Assembly (NCBI GenBank): GCA_902613185.1 | Contig: CACMGP010000003.1 | Span: 124,001-188,000 of the forward strand | DNA: 64,000 nt | Direction: 5' to 3' | Source of the DNA: an uncultured Alphaproteobacteria bacterium | GTDB taxonomy: Bacteria > Pseudomonadota > Alphaproteobacteria > HIMB59 | In this document: in pieces, positions 8,433-16,582 of the stretch | How the letters are laid out: each line of letters begins with the position of its first letter | How positions within the stretch are numbered: position 1 is the stretch's first letter | The notes under the pieces: generated by a model | Database searches by the model: none | The model's input: the letters and a program-made list of their open reading frames with translations, nothing else | What the model was told of the DNA's origin: nothing | Program-made: the position numbers and the translations under genes

Positions 8433-9885
8433 TAGATATATGAGTACTAATTTTAGACTTGTCCATTTTATTTACAGTATAGTACATCATAGAGAGTCTC
8501 TGATTAGTTTTAAAATAATTTTTATTTTTATATATAAAATTCCAATATAAACCATCTAATGTTTGTGTCCAATCTCCCCGACTATAATTACTCATCTTTA
8601 GTAAGTAATTTGAACCGCATAAATATGGTTTTGTTGCAAAAATACCTCCATCGCTAAACATCCCCATTCCATAGACATTTGGTGTCATAACCCAATCAGA
8701 TGAGTCAATGAATGTCTCCATAAACCATTTATAAACTTCAGATGGTTTTAATCCAGCTAAGTTCATTATATTACTGATTATCATCAATCTTGGGATATGG
8801 TGAACATATCCACTTTTTTTTAAATTTAATATCATGTCATTTAAAATAGGAATGTTTGTTGTACCCTCATACCAATGTTTTGTTAATTTTCTGTCATTTC
8901 CAAAAAAGTTACCTTTATTAAAATCTTTATAATAGTGAATGTTTAAGTATCTCATAAATTCTCTCCAACCAAAGACTTGTCTAATAAACCCTTCGTAATT
9001 ATTGATGCCAACTTTAGTATATGAAAAAGAGCTCAATTTATTGAGCACTTGTTCTGGTGTTATTAAACCTATATTTAATGGTGCACTAATTATGCTATGA
9101 TTAATGTATGGATCACTGGTGCTCACAAAATCTTCGTAATGTCCAAAGTTTTCAAGTTTACTGCTAATAAAATTATCAAGAACTTTAGATGAGTCTTTAA
9201 AATTCATTGGAAATATTATTTTCTTTTCCAAATTTCCAAAGTGTTTTGAAAAAAATTTATCAATTAATTTTTTTATTTCCTCAAAATATTTTGACTCAAA
9301 TGTATAAGATTTAGGACTTTGATAACCTTTAGGAACTCTTTTTCTATTATCCTCATCGAAACTCCACTTATCTCCAATAGGTTTATTGTCTTTTACAAAT
9401 ATTTGAAAACTTTTCCGAACATTGCTATAAAAATTAGCAAGTTGAGGTTTTTTTGTAGTAACCATATCTTTATAATCGGTTCTACTAACAAGGAACATAG
9501 GAGATTTATGAAAAATTAGTTCAATTTTGCTATTTTTACAAAATTGCTCAAATTTAATTCTGAATTCTAAGTCTTCTATTTCGAAGATATTAATTTTAGA
9601 AATATTTTTTTTACTTAAGAAGCTTTTTAGACCAGCAAAATAGTCTTTGAAATTAGAAATATTTTTATCAAGAGAAATATAATTTACTTTAAAATTATTT
9701 TTTTTTAGATAGTCCCTGTATTCCCTCATTGATGCCAAAAAATAATAAATTTTTTGTTTGTGATGTTTAAAATAACTACAAAGGCCCATATCCTCTTGTA
9801 TAAAAAAATCACATGAGTTTTTAAATTCTGTTAAGTACTTCTTATCAAATAGTTGATTTCCAAGAACTACAAAGCATTCCTTCAT
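8398..9885 (-). CDS. FeS-BCP-type cryptochrome/photolyase lacking the [4Fe-4S] ligands
   Basis: A 495-residue member of the prokaryotic (6-4) photolyase / CryB-PhrB family. It has an N-terminal antenna-type Rossmann domain beginning VLGNQLF, then a helical FAD domain with the GWREFMR, GYVHHIPRLM and NVYGMGMFSDGG signatures. The four cluster cysteines of Agrobacterium PhrB are all replaced: the position of Cys350 is Ile347, and the Y-C-x-G-C region is Y434-S-R-G-D438. The last cysteine position is about Gln441, with the intervening loop deleted. Flavin-binding and DNA-facing regions look intact. It is probably a light-dependent repair enzyme or photoreceptor. It sits between two SDR genes in one minus-strand run. 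Confidence 0.88.
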   Translation of the reverse strand: MKECFVVLGNQLFDKKYLTEFKNSCDFFIQEDMGLCSYFKHHKQKIYYFLASMREYRDYLKKNNFKVNYISLDKNISNFKDYFAGLKSFLSKKNISKINIFEIEDLEFRIKFEQFCKNSKIELIFHKSPMFLVSRTDYKDMVTTKKPQLANFYSNVRKSFQIFVKDNKPIGDKWSFDEDNRKRVPKGYQSPKSYTFESKYFEEIKKLIDKFFSKHFGNLEKKIIFPMNFKDSSKVLDNFISSKLENFGHYEDFVSTSDPYINHSIISAPLNIGLITPEQVLNKLSSFSYTKVGINNYEGFIRQVFGWREFMRYLNIHYYKDFNKGNFFGNDRKLTKHWYEGTTNIPILNDMILNLKKSGYVHHIPRLMIISNIMNLAGLKPSEVYKWFMETFIDSSDWVMTPNVYGMGMFSDGGIFATKPYLCGSNYLLKMSNYSRGDWTQTLDGLYWNFIYKNKNYFKTNQRLSMMYYTVNKMDKSKISTHISNAKKFIKEYTR

Positions 9886-9895
9886 TTTGTTTTTA

Positions 9896-10597
9896 TTATT
9901 TTGTGATTAAAGTTGATCTTCCACCATCAAGTTGGAAGTTTTGTCCTGTAATCCATGATGATTTTTTAGATACCAAGAAAGAAGCCAAATTACCTATGTC
10001 ATCACCTGTTCCAAGTCTTGACATAGGGTGAAGTTTTCCAATTCCTTCAGCAACCTTTTCATTAGAAACCATAAAATTTGACATTTTGGAAAAAGATAGG
10101 CTAGGAGATATTGTATTAAATCTTATCTTCGGAGCATAGTCTGCGGCTAAAGAATTTGATAAACCAATTAATGCACTTTTTGCAGAGGAGATTGCTGTAT
10201 GATTTTTAAAACCTCTAACAGCTGCTATTGATGAAAAAAATACTACTGAAGATGAATCCGACATCTTAGTTATGCAATGATTAAGGAAATGAACGATATT
10301 ATAAAAATTATCATCCATTATTTTTTTAAAATCATCAACAGAGGTGCTTGAGAAAGGTTTTAAGTTTATCGAGCCAATGGCAAAGATTATGCCAGATATT
10401 TCGTAGTTAATTGATTTTATGAAACTTTCTGTATTCGTGTAATCATTAATATCTAGAACATTTTTTTCAAAATTACCTTCAACATCACTATCAAATTCGC
10501 TTCTTGATATTAGAACTAAATCATTATCATCTTTTAGGTTGTTAACACATGATTTGCCAACAGAACCATTTGCACCAATAACTAGAATTTTACCCAT
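9896..10597 (-). CDS. SDR-fold protein lacking the catalytic tyrosine
   Basis: A 233-residue SDR with the glycine-rich loop VIGANGSVG near the N-terminus, the serine-containing FFSSIAA segment, and the C-terminal WITGQNFQLDGG typical of classical SDRs. The active-site Tyr-x-x-x-Lys reads I136-S-S-A-K140, so lysine is kept and tyrosine is replaced by isoleucine. The protein may bind dinucleotide without classical reductase activity, or use another acid. It lies 10 bp upstream of the photolyase-like gene and 32 bp downstream of ctaA on the same strand, so probably one transcript. Confidence 0.8.
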   Translation of the reverse strand: MGKILVIGANGSVGKSCVNNLKDDNDLVLISRSEFDSDVEGNFEKNVLDINDYTNTESFIKSINYEISGIIFAIGSINLKPFSSTSVDDFKKIMDDNFYNIVHFLNHCITKMSDSSSVVFFSSIAAVRGFKNHTAISSAKSALIGLSNSLAADYAPKIRFNTISPSLSFSKMSNFMVSNEKVAEGIGKLHPMSRLGTGDDIGNLASFLVSKKSSWITGQNFQLDGGRSTLITK

Positions 10598-10629
10598 GCA
10601 GTTTATACAAAATGTAACCCTAATTAGAT

Positions 10630-11649
10630 TTAATTCTTAAGTATTTGAAGGCTATAACAAGTAGCTGATACAAACAATAAAGTGCCTATTATTTGATGGA
10701 TAGAACCCAAAGAGACTTGAACATTACTCAAAACAACAAAAACACCAATAAATAGCTGAATTAAAACTAGAAATAGCACAATCAGGAAATGGATTTTTTG
10801 ATATTTATTTTCAATTCCCTTAAAATGTTTAAAGCACATATAAAGAATTGTTAAAAATGATAAATAAGCTAAGGCTCTATGAAAAAAATGTATGAAGACA
10901 CTGTTATCAAAAAAACCAAAAAGTCTATCCTCAATAAAAATTAAATTTTCAGGAATGTAATTATCTCCCATTTTGGGCCAAGTATTAAATGATTTTCCAG
11001 CATCTAAACCAGCCATAAAAGCACCGTAAATTACTGTAAAAAAAATTATTATATTAAAAAAAATAAAAAAAGTTTTATGTGAGCTAAAATTATTTTTATA
11101 AATTCCAATATCAAGCCTTTTCAAGAAAAGATAAGTAATTAAAGAGAGAATTATTTGAGCTATAATTAAGTGAACGGCAAGTCTTAAATGGCTAACGTAT
11201 GGATTAACATCTAATCCACTTTTTACCATCCACCATCCGATAATACCTTGTGCCCCTCCAAGAAAAAGAAGGAATGAATATGAGTATAACTCTTCATTAG
11301 AAAAGTATTTTTTCAAAGCAAAGTAAATAAAAGGGATGATAAAAATAATTCCTATTAGTCTTCCCAACACTCTATGTCCATATTCCCACCAAAAGATGTA
11401 TTTAAACTCTGATAGTGTCATGTTTATATTTTTTATTTGATATTCAGGATATTGCTTATAGTCTTCAAAAACTTTTAACCAATCTCCATGGGATAAAGGG
11501 GGTATTGTTCCCATAAATAATCTCCAATCAACCATGGACAAACCAGACTCAGTTAATCTTGTCAAACCACCAACAATGATCATCAGCAATATAATTGACA
11601 TGAGACTTACAAGCCAAAGACTTATCTGAAAATTCTCGGATTTATACAT
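10630..11649 (-). CDS. ctaA: Haem A synthase (COX15/CtaA type)
   Basis: An inner-membrane enzyme (339 aa, about eight transmembrane segments) oxidising haem O to haem A for cytochrome c oxidase. The GGLTRLTESGLSMVDW loop after the first helix and the haem-ligand histidines in EYGHRVLGR, HLRLAVHL, FIHFFHRALAY and GSIHQIIG identify the family. The form without the paired loop cysteines and with the longer extracytoplasmic segment matches the proteobacterial/mitochondrial type. It is the first gene of a minus-strand run and diverges from the ferredoxin gene across 108 bp. Other oxidase genes are not in the window. Confidence 0.95.
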   Translation of the reverse strand: MYKSENFQISLWLVSLMSIILLMIIVGGLTRLTESGLSMVDWRLFMGTIPPLSHGDWLKVFEDYKQYPEYQIKNINMTLSEFKYIFWWEYGHRVLGRLIGIIFIIPFIYFALKKYFSNEELYSYSFLLFLGGAQGIIGWWMVKSGLDVNPYVSHLRLAVHLIIAQIILSLITYLFLKRLDIGIYKNNFSSHKTFFIFFNIIIFFTVIYGAFMAGLDAGKSFNTWPKMGDNYIPENLIFIEDRLFGFFDNSVFIHFFHRALAYLSFLTILYMCFKHFKGIENKYQKIHFLIVLFLVLIQLFIGVFVVLSNVQVSLGSIHQIIGTLLFVSATCYSLQILKN

Positions 11650-11757
11650 CTAATCTAAATTTATAATTTTTTAGAATATATTTAGTATATTAATTTTAGT
11701 CGCATTAAGCCTGTCTAACTGATAGATCTTATAGTCTAAATATTTAAAAATTTCAAA

Positions 11758-12075
11758 ATGACATATCATATTAACGTTATAGATCATGAGGGTACACCTC
11801 ATAAAATTGAAGCAACAGTTGGTTTTTCAATAATGGAGATTATTAGAGACGCTGGATTAGATATTGAAGCTATATGTGGGGGTTGTTGCGCTTGTGCTAC
11901 CTGCCATTGTTATGTCGATGAAAATTGGTTAGAAAAAATATCAAAAGCTGATGACGATGAGGAATCTATGCTTGACCAAGCTATGGATATAAAAAAAAAT
12001 TCAAGACTCTCATGTCAAATTCCATTTACAGAAGAGCTCAATGGTATTACTCTAACATTAGCACCTAAATTTTGA
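11758..12075 (+). CDS. [2Fe-2S] ferredoxin, adrenodoxin type
   Basis: A 105-residue electron carrier. Cys40, Cys46, Cys49 and Cys86 form the C-x5-C-x2-C-x36-C pattern of adrenodoxin/FdxB-type ferredoxins. Extra cysteines occur at 43, 44 and 51. Partners are usually ferredoxin reductases feeding Fe-S assembly, haem A synthesis or P450s. Haem A synthesis is suggestive here because ctaA is divergent and adjacent, but this is inference. The stop overlaps the TTG start of lysK (sequence TTGA). The 108-bp upstream gap probably carries promoters for both directions; none is clear enough to mark. Confidence 0.93.
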   Translation: MTYHINVIDHEGTPHKIEATVGFSIMEIIRDAGLDIEAICGGCCACATCHCYVDENWLEKISKADDDEESMLDQAMDIKKNSRLSCQIPFTEELNGITLTLAPKF

Positions 12076-13619
12076 CTGATTATAACTCATACAAATCCTG
12101 GCCATTTAATGAAGCAAAAAAAATTATAAAACGCTTTGAAAAAAATAATACCAAAGACAAAATAATCTTTGAAACTGGGTACGGCCCATCCGGCTTACCT
12201 CATATAGGTACTTTTGGGGAAGTGCTAAGGACAAATATGGTAAGATTTTGTTATGAAAAATTGACTGGTAAAGAGACTGACCTCATAGCATTTTCTGATG
12301 ATATGGATGGCTTTAGAAAAGTCCCTGATAACATCCCGAACAAAGAAAAATTATCTAACTACCTTGATTACCCTTTGACATCTGTCCCAGATCCTTTTGA
12401 GTTGTTTAATAGTTTTGGTGAACATAATAATTCAAAACTTAAAGATTTTTTAAATAGATTTAATTTGCCTTTTTCTTTTCAAAGTTCAACAGATGCTTAT
12501 AAATCAGGATTGTTCAATGAAACAATAAAGAAAATTATAAAAAATTATGATGAAATTATTAATGTAGTTCTTCCGACACTTGGTGAAGAAAGAAGAAAAT
12601 CTTATAGTCCATTTTTTCCAATTAGTGAAATAACTGGTAAAATATTGCAAGTTCCAATTGAAGAAATTAATAATGAAGAATTTACTGTTTCATATTATGA
12701 GGACGGTGTATTGAAATCTAAATCAGTTTTAGATGGCAATTGCAAACTTCAATGGAAAGTTGATTGGGCAATGAGGTGGGCTGCTTTTGGTGTAGATTAT
12801 GAAATGTGTGGTAAAGATTTAACAGAGAGTTATACCCTATCATCAAAGATATGTAAGATAATCGGTTCTAAGCCTCCTGAAAATTTAATTTATGAACTAT
12901 TTCTTGATGAAAATGCTGAAAAAATTAGTAAGTCAAAAGGCAATGGTATAAGCATCGATGATTGGCTTAAATACTCTATTGAAGAGAGTTTGGCCATGTT
13001 TATGTATCAGAGACCAACAACTGCAAAGAAACTCTATTTTGATGTAATACCTAAAAACACCGATGAATATTTAACGCACGTTAATAAATTAGAGTCCGAT
13101 GATCTAAATCCAGATAACCCTGCTTGGCATATTCATAAAGCTGAAAATCCATCATATAAATCAAAAATTAATTATAGTTTAATCCTAAATATTATATCAG
13201 TTTGTAAGTCTGAGGACCCTAATGTGATTTTTGGTTTAATAAAAAATTATCAATCTAATTTTAGCAAAGCGGAAACTGATCTTATTAATAGAATGATTGA
13301 TTGTGGTATTAATTATTTTAGGGATTTTATACAACCAAATTTAAACTTTAAAATTCCAAATTCTGAAGAATTAATTATACTTAAAGAAGTTGTGTCTAAA
13401 TTAAAAGAAGTAGAGTCTTCGGCTGATGCAGATGAATTTCAAACTGCTATTTTTAGCGTCGGAAAAAATTCTGTCTATAAAGAGAATATTAAGGAATTTT
13501 TTAAACTCATTTATCAAGTTGTTTTTGGTCAAGAGAATGGACCAAGATTGGGCTCATTTACTAAAATTTATACAAAAGATAAAACTCTGGAGTTGTTCAA
13601 CTCGAAGCTAAATGTATAA
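12072..13619 (+). CDS. lysK: Lysyl-tRNA synthetase, class I (LysK)
   Basis: A 515-residue class I LysRS, the archaeal-type enzyme that alphaproteobacteria use in place of class II LysS. The HIGH-type motif is in GPSGLPHIGTFGE near residues 37-49, and the KMSKS-type motif appears as KISKSKGNGIS at about 281-291. The best start is TTG at 12072, overlapping the ferredoxin stop by 4 bp, because no ATG precedes the conserved SWPF segment in frame. It overlaps pyrD by 8 bp. Confidence 0.95.
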   Translation: MTDYNSYKSWPFNEAKKIIKRFEKNNTKDKIIFETGYGPSGLPHIGTFGEVLRTNMVRFCYEKLTGKETDLIAFSDDMDGFRKVPDNIPNKEKLSNYLDYPLTSVPDPFELFNSFGEHNNSKLKDFLNRFNLPFSFQSSTDAYKSGLFNETIKKIIKNYDEIINVVLPTLGEERRKSYSPFFPISEITGKILQVPIEEINNEEFTVSYYEDGVLKSKSVLDGNCKLQWKVDWAMRWAAFGVDYEMCGKDLTESYTLSSKICKIIGSKPPENLIYELFLDENAEKISKSKGNGISIDDWLKYSIEESLAMFMYQRPTTAKKLYFDVIPKNTDEYLTHVNKLESDDLNPDNPAWHIHKAENPSYKSKINYSLILNIISVCKSEDPNVIFGLIKNYQSNFSKAETDLINRMIDCGINYFRDFIQPNLNFKIPNSEELIILKEVVSKLKEVESSADADEFQTAIFSVGKNSVYKENIKEFFKLIYQVVFGQENGPRLGSFTKIYTKDKTLELFNSKLNV

Positions 13620-14655
13620 TTTAGCTCATCGTATTCTCAAAAAGCTAGATCCAGAATTATCACATAATATATCTATAAAAGCTCTCAAATTAGGCATTTA
13701 TCCAAAAATTATTTGTAAAAATACAGAAATTCTTGAACAAACAATATGGGGTAGAACTTTCAAAACTCCTATTGGGTTATCGGCAGGTTTTGACAAAAAT
13801 GCAGAGGTGATAAATCCAATATTAAATTTAGGATTTAGTTTTACTGAGTTGGGAACAGTGACTCCTTTGCCTCAAAAAGGCAACTCAAAACCCAGAATTC
13901 ATAGGTTTCCTGCTCAAAAAGCATTAATAAATTCTTTAGGATTTAATAACAAAGGCATGGATGTATTTGAAAGAAATATCAATAACTCAAACCTTAAAGA
14001 AAATTTCCAAGATAAAATCATTGGTATAAACATAGGTAACAATAAGGATACCGTAGAAATTTTAGATGATCTCAAAAAGCTTTTCGATAGACTGTATAGA
14101 CTTGGTGATTACATTGTGATCAATTTATCTTCACCAAATACACCTGGATTGAGAGATAATCTTAAATCTCAAAATTTTGAAAAGATCGTTACAAATATCC
14201 ATAGGCTAAGAGATGAGAATAACTCAAAAATCCCTATTTTATTCAAAATATCACCAGATATTTCTGATCAGGATAAAAAGGATATTTCATTGATTTCACT
14301 GGCAAATGATGTGGATGGGCTAATACTGACTAACACAACAATTAATAAATCAATGGTTAATGAAAAGTTAGAGGGAGGGGTAAGTGGTAGACCATTATTC
14401 CTTAAATCAAATGAATTAATAAGAGATTTTTATACACTGACATCAGGAAAAATTAAAATTATAGGAGTAGGGGGCATTTTTGATGCTAATGATATCTTAA
14501 CTAAAATGAAATTAGGAGCCTCATTAATTCAGATTTATAGTAGCTTTACATATGAAGGTCCTTACCATGTTAGAAAAATGACTTATGATTTGAAAAATTT
14601 AATTCAACAACAAGGGTTTAGAAATATTTCTGAAGTAATAGGACAATATTCTTGA
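13612..14655 (+). CDS. pyrD: Dihydroorotate dehydrogenase, quinone-dependent class 2
   Basis: A 347-residue membrane-associated flavoprotein oxidising dihydroorotate to orotate with ubiquinone. The N-terminal amphipathic helices (LAHRILKKLDPELSHN) mark class 2. The SAGFDKNAEV, GTVTPLPQKGN and NSLGFNNKG segments, the INLSSPNTPGLR loop holding the catalytic serine, the LTNTT stretch and the FMN-phosphate loop GVGGI all fit. It overlaps lysK by 8 bp and the HAD gene by 4 bp (TTGA). It forms the pyrimidine pathway with pyrC, carA and carB of this window. Confidence 0.95.
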   Translation: MYNLAHRILKKLDPELSHNISIKALKLGIYPKIICKNTEILEQTIWGRTFKTPIGLSAGFDKNAEVINPILNLGFSFTELGTVTPLPQKGNSKPRIHRFPAQKALINSLGFNNKGMDVFERNINNSNLKENFQDKIIGINIGNNKDTVEILDDLKKLFDRLYRLGDYIVINLSSPNTPGLRDNLKSQNFEKIVTNIHRLRDENNSKIPILFKISPDISDQDKKDISLISLANDVDGLILTNTTINKSMVNEKLEGGVSGRPLFLKSNELIRDFYTLTSGKIKIIGVGGIFDANDILTKMKLGASLIQIYSSFTYEGPYHVRKMTYDLKNLIQQQGFRNISEVIGQYS

Positions 14656-15473
14656 TATCAATTTCCTCTTTTAAAAAAGTTGTTAATAATTACGATTATT
14701 TTCTTTTTGACCAATGGGGTGTTTTACATAATGGAAGTAGTAAGTTCCCTATGGCAGAGGAATGCTTAAGTTTTTTAAAAAAGAAAGATAAGTGTGTTAT
14801 CTTAGTATCTAATTCCTCAAGACCAACAAAATTTTCTATAAATAATTTAGATAAATTAGGTATAGGCAATAATTTATATGACTATTGTGTTACTAGTGGG
14901 CAAATAGCATTAAATTTTTTAGAAAAAGATATTTATAATAAATATGGAAAAAAATGCCTCCCTCTAAAATTACCAAAAGAAAAAATAAAATTTTTTAATT
15001 TGGACTGTACTAATAATATTCAAAAAGCAAATTTTGCAATGATTGCAGATTTAAAGGATGGTTTAACAATTTTAGACTTTGCAGAAGAACTAGATAAAAT
15101 GTTAAAATTTAATTTACCTTTGCTATGCGCTAACCCAGATTATTTAGTTCATAATAAAAATAAACTCTCTATGTGTGGTGGCACTATTGCAAACTTATAC
15201 TCAGATCTAGGTGGAACAGTATTTAGATATGGTAAACCCTATAAACCTATTTATGAAAATATAATAAAGAAAATTAAAATAAAAAATCCAAAAAAAGTTT
15301 TAGTAATTGGGGACTCTCTTTGGCATGATATAGGTGGAGGCAACAAAATGAAATTTGATACACTTTGGATTAAAAATGGCATTCATAGATCTCAATTAAA
15401 TAATGGGCCAGAAATCAATGATTTAATCAAACAGTACAAACCAAAATACGCAATAAGTGACCTTAAAATATAA
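14652..15473 (+). CDS. HAD hydrolase, class IIA (TIGR01459-like)
   Basis: A 273-residue HAD phosphatase of the NagD-like IIA subclass. The nucleophile motif is FDQWGVLHNG, where the second catalytic residue of the usual DxD is replaced by tryptophan as in the TIGR01459 subfamily. Motif II is the ILVSNSSRPT segment and motif III/IV the VIGDSLWHDIGGG stretch. The substrate is unknown; NagD relatives act on nucleotide or sugar phosphates. The start is TTG, overlapping the pyrD stop, so it is translationally coupled to a pyrimidine gene. Confidence 0.85.
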   Translation: MISISSFKKVVNNYDYFLFDQWGVLHNGSSKFPMAEECLSFLKKKDKCVILVSNSSRPTKFSINNLDKLGIGNNLYDYCVTSGQIALNFLEKDIYNKYGKKCLPLKLPKEKIKFFNLDCTNNIQKANFAMIADLKDGLTILDFAEELDKMLKFNLPLLCANPDYLVHNKNKLSMCGGTIANLYSDLGGTVFRYGKPYKPIYENIIKKIKIKNPKKVLVIGDSLWHDIGGGNKMKFDTLWIKNGIHRSQLNNGPEINDLIKQYKPKYAISDLKI

Positions 15474-15483
15474 GAAACTATCA

Positions 15484-15512
15484 TTGTAAAAAAGGAACTT
15501 TTATATTATAAA
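15484..15512 (+). promoter_or_regulatory. Candidate sigma-70 promoter for rpmB
   Basis: TTGTAA (15484-15489) and TATAAA (15507-15512) are separated by 17 bp. The predicted start of transcription lies only a few bases before the rpmB ATG, giving a very short leader. In AT-rich DNA such matches arise by chance, so support is modest; the 47-bp gap and the conserved downstream ribosomal gene make a promoter here reasonable. Confidence 0.35.
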
Positions 15513-15520
15513 CTCATTTC

Positions 15521-15814
15521 ATGTCTAGATCTTGCGATATTACTGGAAAAAAACACCAAACTGGCCATAATGTTAGCCATTCAAATATAAAGTCCAAAAG
15601 GCGTTTTATGGTTAATTTAAATAACGTAACTTTATTCAGTGAGTCTTTACAAAGAAAATTCAGAGTAAGAATAGCTTCATCTACACTTAGAACTATTGAT
15701 AAACATGGTGGTCTAGATCAATATTTAAATAAAACTAGTTCACGATCTTTAACTGATAAAGCCCTAAAAATAAAAAAACAAATCGAAAAAAACATTAGCA
15801 AAAAAGCTAGCTAA
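15521..15814 (+). CDS. rpmB: 50S ribosomal protein L28
   Basis: A 97-residue L28. It begins MSRSCDITGK and continues with the GHNVSHSN and SKRRFMVNL segments and the LRTIDKHGGLDQYL stretch typical of alphaproteobacterial L28. Only Cys5 of the potential zinc-type cysteines is present, matching the usual alphaproteobacterial form. Its stop codon directly abuts the ATG of the transporter gene, so the two are probably co-expressed. In many alphaproteobacteria rpmB lies close to the cobT-cobS block, as here. Confidence 0.97.
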   Translation: MSRSCDITGKKHQTGHNVSHSNIKSKRRFMVNLNNVTLFSESLQRKFRVRIASSTLRTIDKHGGLDQYLNKTSSRSLTDKALKIKKQIEKNISKKAS

Positions 15815-16582
15815 ATGTTTCAAGAATTATTTTTAAATTTATCAAATAACTTAAATAACTCTTCAGTTGTAATTATCTGGTTATTTCAAATCATTTTTTG
15901 TTATCTTTCAATTTTACTCTCACTTAAGTTCTTCGGAAAGACAGGTATTTATGTTTATGTAGCGATTGCAATCATATTAGCTAATATTCAAGTTCTTAAA
16001 GTTGTAGATTTTCCTTTCTTTCCAGAACCTATGGCCTTAGGAACTGTTTTGTTTATTTCTATATTTCTTTGTACTGACATATTGAATGAATATTTTGATA
16101 AAAAATCTGCAACTAAATGTATATACCTCGGTATTGCAGCATACTTATTTTCAACCGTACTTATGTTTTTAACAATATCTATGGCTCCAATTAATCCTGA
16201 TGAGTATCCTGCATGGTCTTGGAGCTATGGTATGCATGAGTCAATTATGACTATTTTCCTTCCACAGTTTCCAATAATAGTTGGAAGTATTTGTGCTTTT
16301 TTTATAAGTCAAAAAATTGATATTTTTATATTTTCTTATTTAAAAAATAAAAATACTAACCTTTGGTTTAGAAATAATGCATCAACAATTGTATCGCAAT
16401 TTATTGATAATATTATATTTAGTGTTCTTGCATTTAATATCTTATCTTCTAACCCAGTGCCTTTATTTGACTTAATTATTTCTTATGGAATAGGTATTTA
16501 TTTACTTAGAATTCTATTAAGTCTATTTGATACAATATTTATTTATTTAGCGAAGATCTTTTTGCCATCTAAACTTGACTAA
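15815..16582 (+). CDS. yhhQ: Queuosine precursor transporter (YhhQ/DUF165, VUT family)
   Basis: A 255-residue integral membrane protein with about six or seven hydrophobic segments. The LANIQVLKVVDFPF and FLCTDILNEYFDKKSA stretches, and later FRNNASTIVSQFIDNIIF, are hallmarks of the VUT/YhhQ family. E. coli YhhQ imports preQ0/preQ1, and relatives in salvage-only bacteria import queuine or related bases. The gene overlaps the tgt start by 8 bp, linking uptake to tRNA insertion. The window contains no queuosine biosynthesis genes (queC-F, queA, queG); whether the genome has them is unknown. Confidence 0.9.
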   Translation: MFQELFLNLSNNLNNSSVVIIWLFQIIFCYLSILLSLKFFGKTGIYVYVAIAIILANIQVLKVVDFPFFPEPMALGTVLFISIFLCTDILNEYFDKKSATKCIYLGIAAYLFSTVLMFLTISMAPINPDEYPAWSWSYGMHESIMTIFLPQFPIIVGSICAFFISQKIDIFIFSYLKNKNTNLWFRNNASTIVSQFIDNIIFSVLAFNILSSNPVPLFDLIISYGIGIYLLRILLSLFDTIFIYLAKIFLPSKLD

